64,000 bases of DNA, from the NCBI GenBank assembly GCA_964399535.1, contig CAYNRE010000044.1:39904-103903 (forward strand), read 5' to 3'. The DNA comes from CAYNRE01 sp964399535 (lineage in GTDB: Bacteria; Planctomycetota; Planctomycetia; Pirellulales; CAYNRE01). The notes under the pieces were generated by a model. The model made no database searches. It was not told the origin of the DNA and worked only from the letters and a program-made list of their open reading frames with translations. Of this stretch, positions 39,522 to 48,538 are shown one piece after another. The translations under genes and the position numbers were made by a program. The stretch's first letter is position 1, and every line of letters begins with the position of its first letter.

Positions 39522-42500
39522 ATGGGCAGATTTTGGTGGGGCGAGCGCCGGCATAGGGCCCGCGGCCAGCGGCAAGCAACGTCATCGCGGCCCGCTCCAA
39601 CACCGCTTCAGCGCGCGATTCAACTGGAAACACTTGAACGCCGCCGGTTATTGGCCGTGGGAGTGGAACCTTTCGCCGCCCCGATCCTGCCCGAGTTTGC
39701 CAGCAGCGATCGCATTTTTGAACACGGGGGATCGTTCTATTTTTCCCTGGAGAATTCGAGCAACCGATTCGATATTTGGGAGACCGACGGCACGCCGACA
39801 GGTACCGCACCGTCTCTTCAAATCGTTTCCCAGTCACCCAGCGCGGACAGTACTTTCTATGCCAATCTCAACGGCACGCTTTACTTCGGTTCCCTGGGTG
39901 GCGCTGCCGAAAAAGGCATTTGGAAGCTGGAGGACGCCGGTTGGGAGCTAGTTACTCGTCTGCATGACGATGGGTTCGGGCCCGATGGTTTTACGGTCAT
40001 CAACGGCGCCTTGTGGTTCTACCAGACGGATTCCTTTGTTTTTCAAACAGGGCTTTGGAAAAGTGATGGAACTTCGGCCGGAACGAATTTGGTGTGGAGT
40101 GCGAATTCCAATCCGTTCGTCGAAAGCGGCGATCCGGTTGGCGCGCAGGAAACAGTGTACTTCCTGAGCGGAACCCAAGCTGAGGGAACGGAGCTGTGGG
40201 CGACCGACGGAACCTCTCAGGGCACGCATGCCGTGGCCGATATTCGTGCCGGAAACGGTAGTTCGAGCCCATCTCAATTGACCGAATGGCATGGTTCGCT
40301 CGTCTTTACGGCCAACGACGGCGTCCATGGCGACGAGTTATGGATCACCAACGGAACTTCGAGTGGCACGATGCTCGTTGCCGACATTCGAGCAGGGTCG
40401 AAAGGTTCCTCGCTAAGCAATCTCACTAACGTGGGCGGAGTTCTCTACTTCTGGGCGAACGATGGTACGCACGGGATGGAGCTTTGGCGAAGCGACGGCA
40501 CCAGCTCGGGCACCAGGCTGGTTTCCGATATTTATCCCGGGTCGGCTTCGGGCGGTACCAGCCCGCTGGTCGACCTGAGTGGAACGCTCTATTTCTCGGG
40601 CAACGATGGGGTCCACGGCTCGGAGCTTTGGAGGTCGGACGGCACCAGCTCGGGCACCCAGTTGGTGGCCGACCTCCGGCTCGGCACCGGTTCGTCTAGC
40701 CCCAGCGATCTGACTAGTTCCGATGGCAAGGTCTATTTTTTCGCCAACGACCAAGTCCATGGCAGCGAGCTTTGGGGAAGCGACGGAACCAGCGCCGGCA
40801 CGATGCTGGTTTTCGATGTAGTGCCGGGCTCACTCTCGTCCGTCCCAAGATCGCTCGCGGCGGGCAACGGCTCTCTTCTGTGGCGCGCCTTCGACGGATT
40901 TGGCGTTGACCAGCTCTGGAAGTCGGATGGCACCAGCGCGGGCACGGTGAGAATTACCGACCTGAGCTCGCCGGCGACGGTCGCGGTTTCAAACCTTATC
41001 AAGGTCAACGACCGGTATTATTTTGTAGCCAACACGTCGGGCGAAAGTGTCGAGTTGTGGGCCAGTGACGGAGTGGGCCAGGGCGCGTTTCGCGTCGCAG
41101 GTCAACCGGCATCCGCTATTTCGTTCAATCCCAGTCAGTTGACTAATCTCAATGGCACACTGCTTTTCGTGGCCAATAGCATAGTTAGCGGCGTAGAGCT
41201 TTGGAGATCGAACAATAGCGGCGCGACCCTAGTGCGTGACATCTACCCCGGTAGCTCTTCGGCTCAGGTTAGTTGGCTGACCCAGGTGGGCGATACGGTG
41301 TTTTTCGTCGCCAACGACGGAGTCGCGGGGCACGAACTTTGGAGAAGCGATGGCACTTGCTCGGGCACGCAGCTTGTGCACGATATTCGTCCGGGCTCGC
41401 TCGGCGCAAGTCCCCAGTTGCTCATCAACGGGGGCGGAGTGCTTTACTTCAGCGCGGACGATGGAGTCCATGGCGACGAATTATGGAGAAGCGACGGCAC
41501 CAGCTCGGGCACCCAACTGGTTCGAGACCTTAATCCGGGAACGGCCGATTCCATGTCGAGTGGATTGCCCAGACTAGCCTGGAACGGGTCTCGAGTCTTC
41601 TTTAGCGCAGATGACGGTGTGGCAGGCTTTGAGCTATGGAGCTCCGATGGCACCTGTTCCGGTACCGAACTGGTTCGCGACATCCGCCCGGGTATCGGCG
41701 GCGCGAGCCCACTCAACATAACCAATTTGAACGGCACACTTTATTTTCGCGCCAACGACGGAACGACGGGCACCGAGCTTTGGAGGAGCAATGGGACCAG
41801 TACGGGCACGGTCTTGGTCCGAGATGTTAACCCGGGCTCGGCCGCTTCGGCTCCGGACAAGCTCACGGCCGTCGGCTCCTTGTTGTTCTTTCTAGCCAAT
41901 GATGGCGCAACGGGGACGGAGCTCTGGATATCCGACGGAACGAGTTCTGGTACCAGGCTTGTCAATGACATTCGACCAGGCACGAGCAGCTCCTCGCCAA
42001 GCAGCCTGGTCAATGTGAACGGCGTGCTATATTTCGCGGCCACCGACGGTAGCCATGGCATGGAGCTTTGGGCGAGCGACGGCAGCTCGGATGGAACGTA
42101 TCTGGTCTACGATCTTAGGGCTGGTTCGGGCTCCTCGTCGCCGAGTAGTTTAACCAACTCCGACGGAACTCTTCATTTCGTGGCCAACGGTTCTGAAATC
42201 GGCCCGGCGCTTTGGCGCACGACACCAGTGGGCGTGACCGCCGACGCCGGGGAGATTTACCGAATGGACGAGGGCCAGCCATTGGTGTTGGCTGCCCGAG
42301 GTGGTTCGAACAGCGATCGCTATCCGGCCACCTTCGCCTGGGACTTGAACGGAGACGGCGTGTTTGGCGACGCCGAGGGGCCCAATCCCACGGTCTCCAC
42401 CAGCGCGTTGGCGTCGCTGGGCATAAGCGGCGCTCCGCATACGTTCTATGTTCGCGTTCAGGTTAGCAATACGGTTGGTGACGTTGCGACCTCGGCGCCG

Positions 42501-45500
42501 GTTCCGGTAACCATTGTCAACGCGCCTCCCAGCCGCCCCGCCCTGGCAGCGGGCAGCGATTCGGGGGTATACGCCAACGACCGCGTGACCAACGTCCGTC
42601 AGCCCACCTTCGTCGGCACCGCACTGCCCAACGCTTTGGTCACACTCTATCGCGACGGGGTGCCGCAGGCCCCGGTCGTCGCTACGCCGTCGGGAACGTA
42701 CGAAATTACGATCGCCGCTCCACTGGGCGATGGCACCTACTCGTTCACCGCGCGCGTGACCGATCCCTACGGCAATTTGAGCGAGCCCACGCTGCCGGCC
42801 GTCGTTCGAATCGATACGGTGGCCCCGACGCACTCGTTCATTCAACCCACCTTGCAGTGGTTGACCGAGTTCCCCCAAAGCATGAATTTCGTGTTTAGCG
42901 AGGTGGTTTCGGGCGTAGCGCTAACGGGGGTGGGCCTGCGATTTGAGAACGGCGCGAACCTGTTCACCAGCTCGCAGGAGTTTACAACCGGCGACCGCGT
43001 GACTTGGGAATTAGAAGGGCTCAACTTCCTGCCGTGGCTGCCGGGCGACTACGCCTTCTCGCTGATTGCTGCTGAGTCGGGAATTACCGACCTGGCTGGC
43101 AATCCACTGGCTAACGACTCGCTCCTTGATTTCACCTACGCAGGGCCATCGCGCGCTCCGAGCCAACTGAGGTTAATCGCCGCCGAAGATACCGGAATCT
43201 CGAGTACCGACCAGCAGACCAATGTAGCTCAGCCCACCTTCGCCGGTACGGCCCCGGATGGAACCACGGTGGTACTTTACCTCGGCGAGGTCGAGGTCGG
43301 GCGCGGCGGCGTAAGTTCAGGCAGCTATACCGTGACCGTTGATACGCCGCTTGTCGACGGCACCTACAACTTCACGGCGCGCACCTTGAACTCCCTCGGG
43401 ATACTTAGCAGCTTACGTGGTTCCATTCCATTCGTCCTCGACACGATAAGACCGGAAGCTACGGTGGTCGGTCCCGGCACCGATCCGGCCACGGTGCCGC
43501 CAAATGACCTGATCGTTCGCTTTAACGAGGCCGCCTACGGAGTAACGCTTGCGGCACTGAGCCTGACCAGAAATGGTGGCCCCAATTTGCTTACGCCCAC
43601 GCAAACCATTGCGGCCACCAGCGGGAATCTTGACTGGAAGGTTTCCAAATTGGCGACCCTGGTCTCGGCGCCCGGGCTATACACGTTGACCCTTACCGCG
43701 GCGGGGTCGAACATCACCGATACGGCTGGCAATCCAGTCCTGGCCGACGCCAGTGTCAGTTTTACCTATGCCGGCGCTTCGCCCGCACCCACTGGGCTTG
43801 CCTTGGCGCCCGGCAGCGACACGGGCACTTCCGTCACGGATCGGCTCACCAAGTTCAGCCAGCCCACGGTTGTCGGCAACACACCGGCCGACACGACCGT
43901 GGTGATTTACGAAGGGGGGGTCGAAGTCGGTCGCGCGCCGGCGGTTGGAACCAGCTTTAGTGTAACGCTCAGTACACCGCTTTCAGACGGTGCGCGTACG
44001 TTGACTGCGCGCAATATCAACTCGGCCGGCGCGACAAGTTCGGCTTCCAATTCGCTCGCGATCACGGTCGACGCCACCCCGCCCGTGGCAACGATTACCC
44101 ACCCGACCCCCGACCCTCGAACGTCGACCCTGAATACGCTGACGATCTCGTTCAGCGAGGCGGTCTACGGACTCACTCTGGACTCGTTTGTGTTTCAGGT
44201 CGATGGCGGACCGAACCTGCTCACGGCCGCTCATACACTGACGACGACCAACAACCTGAGTTGGACGCTGGCCGGGTTTAGCTCGCTTCCCTGGTTGGCG
44301 GGAACCTACGTGCTGACGTATCTGGCGGCCGTTGCTGGCGTGACGGACCAGGCCGGCAACGCTCCTACGAGCGATGCCAGCACAAGTTTCGTCTATGCCG
44401 GGCGTTCGGTCGCGCCTTCAACTCCGGCGTTGGCACCCGGCCAGGATACCGGAACTTCGAGCACCGATCGTCTGATCCGGTCGAATACCCCCACCTTCGT
44501 AGGCACCGCGCCCCCGGGTACTACGGTCATTGTTTACAGCGGCACCACGGCGGTGGGAAGCGGCGTGGCCATCGACGGCAATTACAACGTGACGGTCACC
44601 ACTCCCCTGGCCAACGGCACTCACACCATTACCGCCAAGGACGTGAATTCGGCAGGAGCGACCAGTCTGTCGTCGGGTTCGATCGTTATTTCGGTCGATG
44701 CGACTGCCCCCGTGATCACGCTCAACGCGCCGGCCCCCTCGCCGGGGCCGCTGAGCGACATCAGTTTCTCGTTTAGTGAGCGGATTTACGGCCTGACCTT
44801 GGATGCCCTGAGCCTGCGAGTCGATGGCGGCCCAAATCTGCTGACATCGGCCCACCAGTGGCTGAATACCTTCAATGACACCTACTGGAGTCTGCATGGA
44901 GAAAGCAATTTGCCCTGGGAACCTGGGGAGTATGTGCTTGCGTTCTCCAGCGGCTCCGTAACCGATCAAGCCGGCAACCCCGTGGCCGATCGATCGATAG
45001 CGTTCTCCGTGTCGTTGCCAGCCGCGCTCGGCCAGCCGGCGCTTGGACCTGGCGGCGATCAGGGGATCTCCAACTCTGATCTCATTACGAACCGAAACAC
45101 TTACCTGCAGGTTGTGGGAAGCGCGCCGTCGCCGGTCAAACGGGTAAAGTACTACGACAATGGCAACTATCTTGGCGAGGTTAGCGCAAGTGGCGGCACC
45201 TACGCCTCGAGTTCGTTCATGCTTGCCGCGGGTACACACTCGCTGACGGTTGTGCCCAGTACGGACGGCGGGCTGCTGGGGCCAGCCTCGCCTGCCCTGA
45301 CGGTATTCGTCGACGGGATCGAGCCGACCGTCGTAATCGACTACGAAAAACCTGATGAATTCACCGTGCCGCTGGATCGCGTCGATTTCATCTTTAGCGA
45401 GCCCGTGTACAACCTCACTCGCGATAGTATCACGGTTAAGTCGGGCAGCACGGTCATTCCGCTCACAACCGCTCAGCCGCTGACGACCAGCGACCAGGTA

Positions 45501-48500
45501 ACTTGGACCTTGAGCGGATTGTCGTCGCTGCCGCTGGAAGGCGGGTTCTTTCCCGTCAGCATTTCGATTCGAGGCAGCGCAAGCGGAAATCCGATCGACG
45601 TCGCTGGGAACCAACTGTTGACCCCGGCCGAAGTCTCGTTTTATTTAATCCGGCCGGGCCAGCCCAAGCTGGTCGCTCTCGGGCAGCCAAACGGACCCCT
45701 GTTCGCCATCGGCAATCAAATCTATTTCGCCAAGTACGAAGCCGCCACGGGGATCGAGTTATGGACCAGCGACGGAACGCCCGGCGGCACCCGGTTGGTT
45801 AAAGACCTGAATGCCGGTAGCGCGAACTCGAACCCTAGGTACTTCACCGACGTCGGTGGGGTGCTCTACTTTGGAGCGAACGGGGCGGGTTCGGGCTACA
45901 ACCTTTGGCGCAGTGATGGCACCTCGAGCGGAACCGTGCTCGTCAAGCAAGTGGACCTGACCGCGCTCTCGGAAAAGGCGTCGCTGGCCCGCGTGGCCGA
46001 TCCGCTGGTCAATGTGCGGGGAACGCTGTACTTCTCGGCCGACGACGGCGCCACTGGCCCTGAACTTTGGAAGTCCGACGGTACGTCGTCGGGCACGGTG
46101 CTGGTGAAAGACCTCGCCCCGGGCGGCACCGGTTCGTCTCCGCGGTACCTGGTCGAGGTGAACGGAAACTTGTTCTTCGCCGCCAACGACGGGGCGACGA
46201 ACACCGGCCTGTGGAAGAGCGACGGCACCGCGACCGGAACGGTTCGTCTGGCCACCTTTCCCGTCCAGGCGGGCAGCAATTTGCACTACATGGCCAACGT
46301 GCGCGGCACCCTGTTCTTCGCCGCCGATGACGGTGTGAACGGATACCAGCTTTGGCGTAGCAATGGTACGTCGTCGGGTACGGTGCTGGTGTACGACGTT
46401 GATCCGGTAACGTTAATTCAAGGTTACCTGGTCGACCGCAACTTTCTCAACGCCGGCGGCATGCTGTATTTTCGGGCCAATGATGGCCCCGGGGTGCATG
46501 CTTTGTGGAAGAGCGATGGCACCTCGACGGGTACCGCGCGGGTGCTTGAAACCCCGGGCGACCCCTTGGCGACGTTCCCCGCGGTTTTGACCAACGCGAA
46601 CGGCACCGTTTTCTTCAGCTCCCTGGTCGATATCTACCAGGTTTGGCGGAGCGACGGAACTGCCGACGGAACGCAACCGGTAAGCCCCGGCCAGATGTTC
46701 GCATTCGATCTGAAGGCCGTGGGAGGGGTAGTGTACTTTGTCGGCTTGCCCCTGAGCCAGGCGGACTTGAACAATGCCGGGATCTGGGTATCCGATGGAA
46801 CTTCCGCGGGAACCCGAATGGTCGCTCGGTTTAACTTCGATCCGGAATCGAATCCCGATTTCTCGATTCCCTCGATCATGAACGCCGCCGGTACGCTTTA
46901 TATTTCGATCGATCAAGGGCTTTGGTCGATTTCGGCTCTAGCTGGCCAGGCGCAGCAAGTAACGCTGACGAATCAGCCTGCTGCGAATATCGCGCTCGGA
47001 GCCCCGTTTGCCCTGTCGATCGCGATTCGAGATGGCTACGGCGATATCGTGGCCAATTACAACAGTACCGCCACGATCAGCCTGGCGAGCAATCCTGGCG
47101 GTGCCACGCTGGGGGGTGCCTTGACCGTACCGGTGGTCAACGGCGTGGCGACGTTCTCGGGTCTCAGCTTGAACCAACTTGGTAACAACTACTCGCTTCG
47201 AGTTACCTCGGGGAGCCTTCCGCCCACGACGATCAGCAACGTCTTCAATGTGCTGGCGCAGGTCAACGAGCCTGAAATCGCGATTCTCGGCCTGGCGGGC
47301 GCGCCCCCCAATCAGACCGAGACCCCCATTCTCGACGAGAGCCAAACCATCTCGACCGTGAATGGTACCGATTTCGGCTCACCGACGGCGGGAGCCGCGG
47401 TAACCATACACTACCTGGTGCGAAACTCTGGAAACGCGGTTCTGGAACTGAGCGACTCGGTGAGAATCGCCGGAGCCAATCCGGACGATTTTCAGTTGAC
47501 CTTGGCCCCCGCAAGCCAGATTCCGCCGGGAGGCAGCTCCGAGTTTCGCATTCGATTCGCTCCCACAGCGGCTGGTTTGCGCTCGGCGGAGATCCGAATT
47601 GCGAACAACGACGGCGACGAAGGCCCCTACAATTTCCTGATTCAAGGCACAGGCAGCGCGGCGCTGACGCTGGCGGAAATCGACGTGCAGGGGAGCGGCG
47701 TTTCCATCGGCTCGAGCGATGGAAGTCCTGCGGTGGTCGACGGAACCGACTGGGGCGACGTGGCCCTTGGCCAGGCGGTAACCCACACCTTCACAATTCT
47801 CAATCTGGGCACTTCCACTTTGCTCCTCCCCGCATCGCCCATGATCGGCATTAGCGGGGCCGGAGCGTCTGACTTCACCGTCGTGACAACGCCGACGGTT
47901 CCCACGATTCTGTCCGGCGGCAGCGCCAGCTTCTCGATTCGCTTCCAGCCGACGGTCGGCGGACTGCGTGTAGCTACGGTGAGCATTGCCAATAGTGATT
48001 CCAATGAGAATCCCTATTCCTTCGCGATCTCAGGAGGGATGCCGCTGCTGGTCGGCGATGCGAACGGCGACGGCGTGGTTGGCGCGGCCGACTATGCCTC
48101 GTGGGCGGCTCAGTTTGGCCTAACCGGCCTAGGCTGGTCTGCGGACTTCGATCGAAATGGCTCGGTCGGCGCTGGCGACTATGCACTTTGGGCCGGCAAT
48201 TTCGGTCGCTCGCTCGGCGGGGCGGCGCTCACGGCGCCAGCGGCCGCGCTAGCCATCTTGGGATCCAATGCCGCCCCGGCCGGTGCACTTAGCGATCAGC
48301 CGGTGCGAACGGCCACGCTGAGTCAGCGGTTTGAACGAGCTTGGAGCGGCGCACGGGCTACCGACCAAGTCCTCGACCAGGTTCAAACCTGGCAGCCCGC
48401 GGTACCAGTTGAGGATGCGCTAGCTCCGACACGATCGAATGGGACGACCTCGCTCTGGGATCGGGTGCTAGGCAAGGTGGCCGATTCGAGTTCGCGAACT

Positions 48501-48509
48501 TCGGGATAG
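39522..48509 (+). CDS. Giant ELWxxDGT-repeat / Ig-like / dockerin surface protein
   Basis: A 2995-residue secreted protein with GAGGGGG four bases before the ATG. The N-terminus has the planctomycete-type LETLERRRLLAV motif in place of an ordinary signal peptide. Residues about 50-900 contain some 16 ELWxxDGT repeats of about 50 residues (ELWRSDGTSSGT and variants). Residues about 920-2030 alternate five Ig-like units beginning with forms of ALAPGSDTGTS with five FSEAVYGLTL-type units. A second block of about eight ELWxxDGT repeats follows (2040-2460), then two choice-of-anchor-D-like domains. A type I dockerin-like pair (GDANGDGVVGAADYASWAAQ; DFDRNGSVGAGDYALWAGNF) lies near the end. It is probably a calcium-binding surface or matrix adhesin. 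Confidence 0.93.
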   Translation: MGRFWWGERRHRARGQRQATSSRPAPTPLQRAIQLETLERRRLLAVGVEPFAAPILPEFASSDRIFEHGGSFYFSLENSSNRFDIWETDGTPTGTAPSLQIVSQSPSADSTFYANLNGTLYFGSLGGAAEKGIWKLEDAGWELVTRLHDDGFGPDGFTVINGALWFYQTDSFVFQTGLWKSDGTSAGTNLVWSANSNPFVESGDPVGAQETVYFLSGTQAEGTELWATDGTSQGTHAVADIRAGNGSSSPSQLTEWHGSLVFTANDGVHGDELWITNGTSSGTMLVADIRAGSKGSSLSNLTNVGGVLYFWANDGTHGMELWRSDGTSSGTRLVSDIYPGSASGGTSPLVDLSGTLYFSGNDGVHGSELWRSDGTSSGTQLVADLRLGTGSSSPSDLTSSDGKVYFFANDQVHGSELWGSDGTSAGTMLVFDVVPGSLSSVPRSLAAGNGSLLWRAFDGFGVDQLWKSDGTSAGTVRITDLSSPATVAVSNLIKVNDRYYFVANTSGESVELWASDGVGQGAFRVAGQPASAISFNPSQLTNLNGTLLFVANSIVSGVELWRSNNSGATLVRDIYPGSSSAQVSWLTQVGDTVFFVANDGVAGHELWRSDGTCSGTQLVHDIRPGSLGASPQLLINGGGVLYFSADDGVHGDELWRSDGTSSGTQLVRDLNPGTADSMSSGLPRLAWNGSRVFFSADDGVAGFELWSSDGTCSGTELVRDIRPGIGGASPLNITNLNGTLYFRANDGTTGTELWRSNGTSTGTVLVRDVNPGSAASAPDKLTAVGSLLFFLANDGATGTELWISDGTSSGTRLVNDIRPGTSSSSPSSLVNVNGVLYFAATDGSHGMELWASDGSSDGTYLVYDLRAGSGSSSPSSLTNSDGTLHFVANGSEIGPALWRTTPVGVTADAGEIYRMDEGQPLVLAARGGSNSDRYPATFAWDLNGDGVFGDAEGPNPTVSTSALASLGISGAPHTFYVRVQVSNTVGDVATSAPVPVTIVNAPPSRPALAAGSDSGVYANDRVTNVRQPTFVGTALPNALVTLYRDGVPQAPVVATPSGTYEITIAAPLGDGTYSFTARVTDPYGNLSEPTLPAVVRIDTVAPTHSFIQPTLQWLTEFPQSMNFVFSEVVSGVALTGVGLRFENGANLFTSSQEFTTGDRVTWELEGLNFLPWLPGDYAFSLIAAESGITDLAGNPLANDSLLDFTYAGPSRAPSQLRLIAAEDTGISSTDQQTNVAQPTFAGTAPDGTTVVLYLGEVEVGRGGVSSGSYTVTVDTPLVDGTYNFTARTLNSLGILSSLRGSIPFVLDTIRPEATVVGPGTDPATVPPNDLIVRFNEAAYGVTLAALSLTRNGGPNLLTPTQTIAATSGNLDWKVSKLATLVSAPGLYTLTLTAAGSNITDTAGNPVLADASVSFTYAGASPAPTGLALAPGSDTGTSVTDRLTKFSQPTVVGNTPADTTVVIYEGGVEVGRAPAVGTSFSVTLSTPLSDGARTLTARNINSAGATSSASNSLAITVDATPPVATITHPTPDPRTSTLNTLTISFSEAVYGLTLDSFVFQVDGGPNLLTAAHTLTTTNNLSWTLAGFSSLPWLAGTYVLTYLAAVAGVTDQAGNAPTSDASTSFVYAGRSVAPSTPALAPGQDTGTSSTDRLIRSNTPTFVGTAPPGTTVIVYSGTTAVGSGVAIDGNYNVTVTTPLANGTHTITAKDVNSAGATSLSSGSIVISVDATAPVITLNAPAPSPGPLSDISFSFSERIYGLTLDALSLRVDGGPNLLTSAHQWLNTFNDTYWSLHGESNLPWEPGEYVLAFSSGSVTDQAGNPVADRSIAFSVSLPAALGQPALGPGGDQGISNSDLITNRNTYLQVVGSAPSPVKRVKYYDNGNYLGEVSASGGTYASSSFMLAAGTHSLTVVPSTDGGLLGPASPALTVFVDGIEPTVVIDYEKPDEFTVPLDRVDFIFSEPVYNLTRDSITVKSGSTVIPLTTAQPLTTSDQVTWTLSGLSSLPLEGGFFPVSISIRGSASGNPIDVAGNQLLTPAEVSFYLIRPGQPKLVALGQPNGPLFAIGNQIYFAKYEAATGIELWTSDGTPGGTRLVKDLNAGSANSNPRYFTDVGGVLYFGANGAGSGYNLWRSDGTSSGTVLVKQVDLTALSEKASLARVADPLVNVRGTLYFSADDGATGPELWKSDGTSSGTVLVKDLAPGGTGSSPRYLVEVNGNLFFAANDGATNTGLWKSDGTATGTVRLATFPVQAGSNLHYMANVRGTLFFAADDGVNGYQLWRSNGTSSGTVLVYDVDPVTLIQGYLVDRNFLNAGGMLYFRANDGPGVHALWKSDGTSTGTARVLETPGDPLATFPAVLTNANGTVFFSSLVDIYQVWRSDGTADGTQPVSPGQMFAFDLKAVGGVVYFVGLPLSQADLNNAGIWVSDGTSAGTRMVARFNFDPESNPDFSIPSIMNAAGTLYISIDQGLWSISALAGQAQQVTLTNQPAANIALGAPFALSIAIRDGYGDIVANYNSTATISLASNPGGATLGGALTVPVVNGVATFSGLSLNQLGNNYSLRVTSGSLPPTTISNVFNVLAQVNEPEIAILGLAGAPPNQTETPILDESQTISTVNGTDFGSPTAGAAVTIHYLVRNSGNAVLELSDSVRIAGANPDDFQLTLAPASQIPPGGSSEFRIRFAPTAAGLRSAEIRIANNDGDEGPYNFLIQGTGSAALTLAEIDVQGSGVSIGSSDGSPAVVDGTDWGDVALGQAVTHTFTILNLGTSTLLLPASPMIGISGAGASDFTVVTTPTVPTILSGGSASFSIRFQPTVGGLRVATVSIANSDSNENPYSFAISGGMPLLVGDANGDGVVGAADYASWAAQFGLTGLGWSADFDRNGSVGAGDYALWAGNFGRSLGGAALTAPAAALAILGSNAAPAGALSDQPVRTATLSQRFERAWSGARATDQVLDQVQTWQPAVPVEDALAPTRSNGTTSLWDRVLGKVADSSSRTSG

Positions 48510-48538
48510 GCCTCCCCGGCGTGGCTTACTCGAACCGC

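Noticed and set aside
38964..39575. 203-residue minus-strand ORF upstream of kdp
   Set aside because: Ser/Arg/Pro-rich low-complexity translation; it runs into the start of the giant surface-protein gene on the opposite strand.
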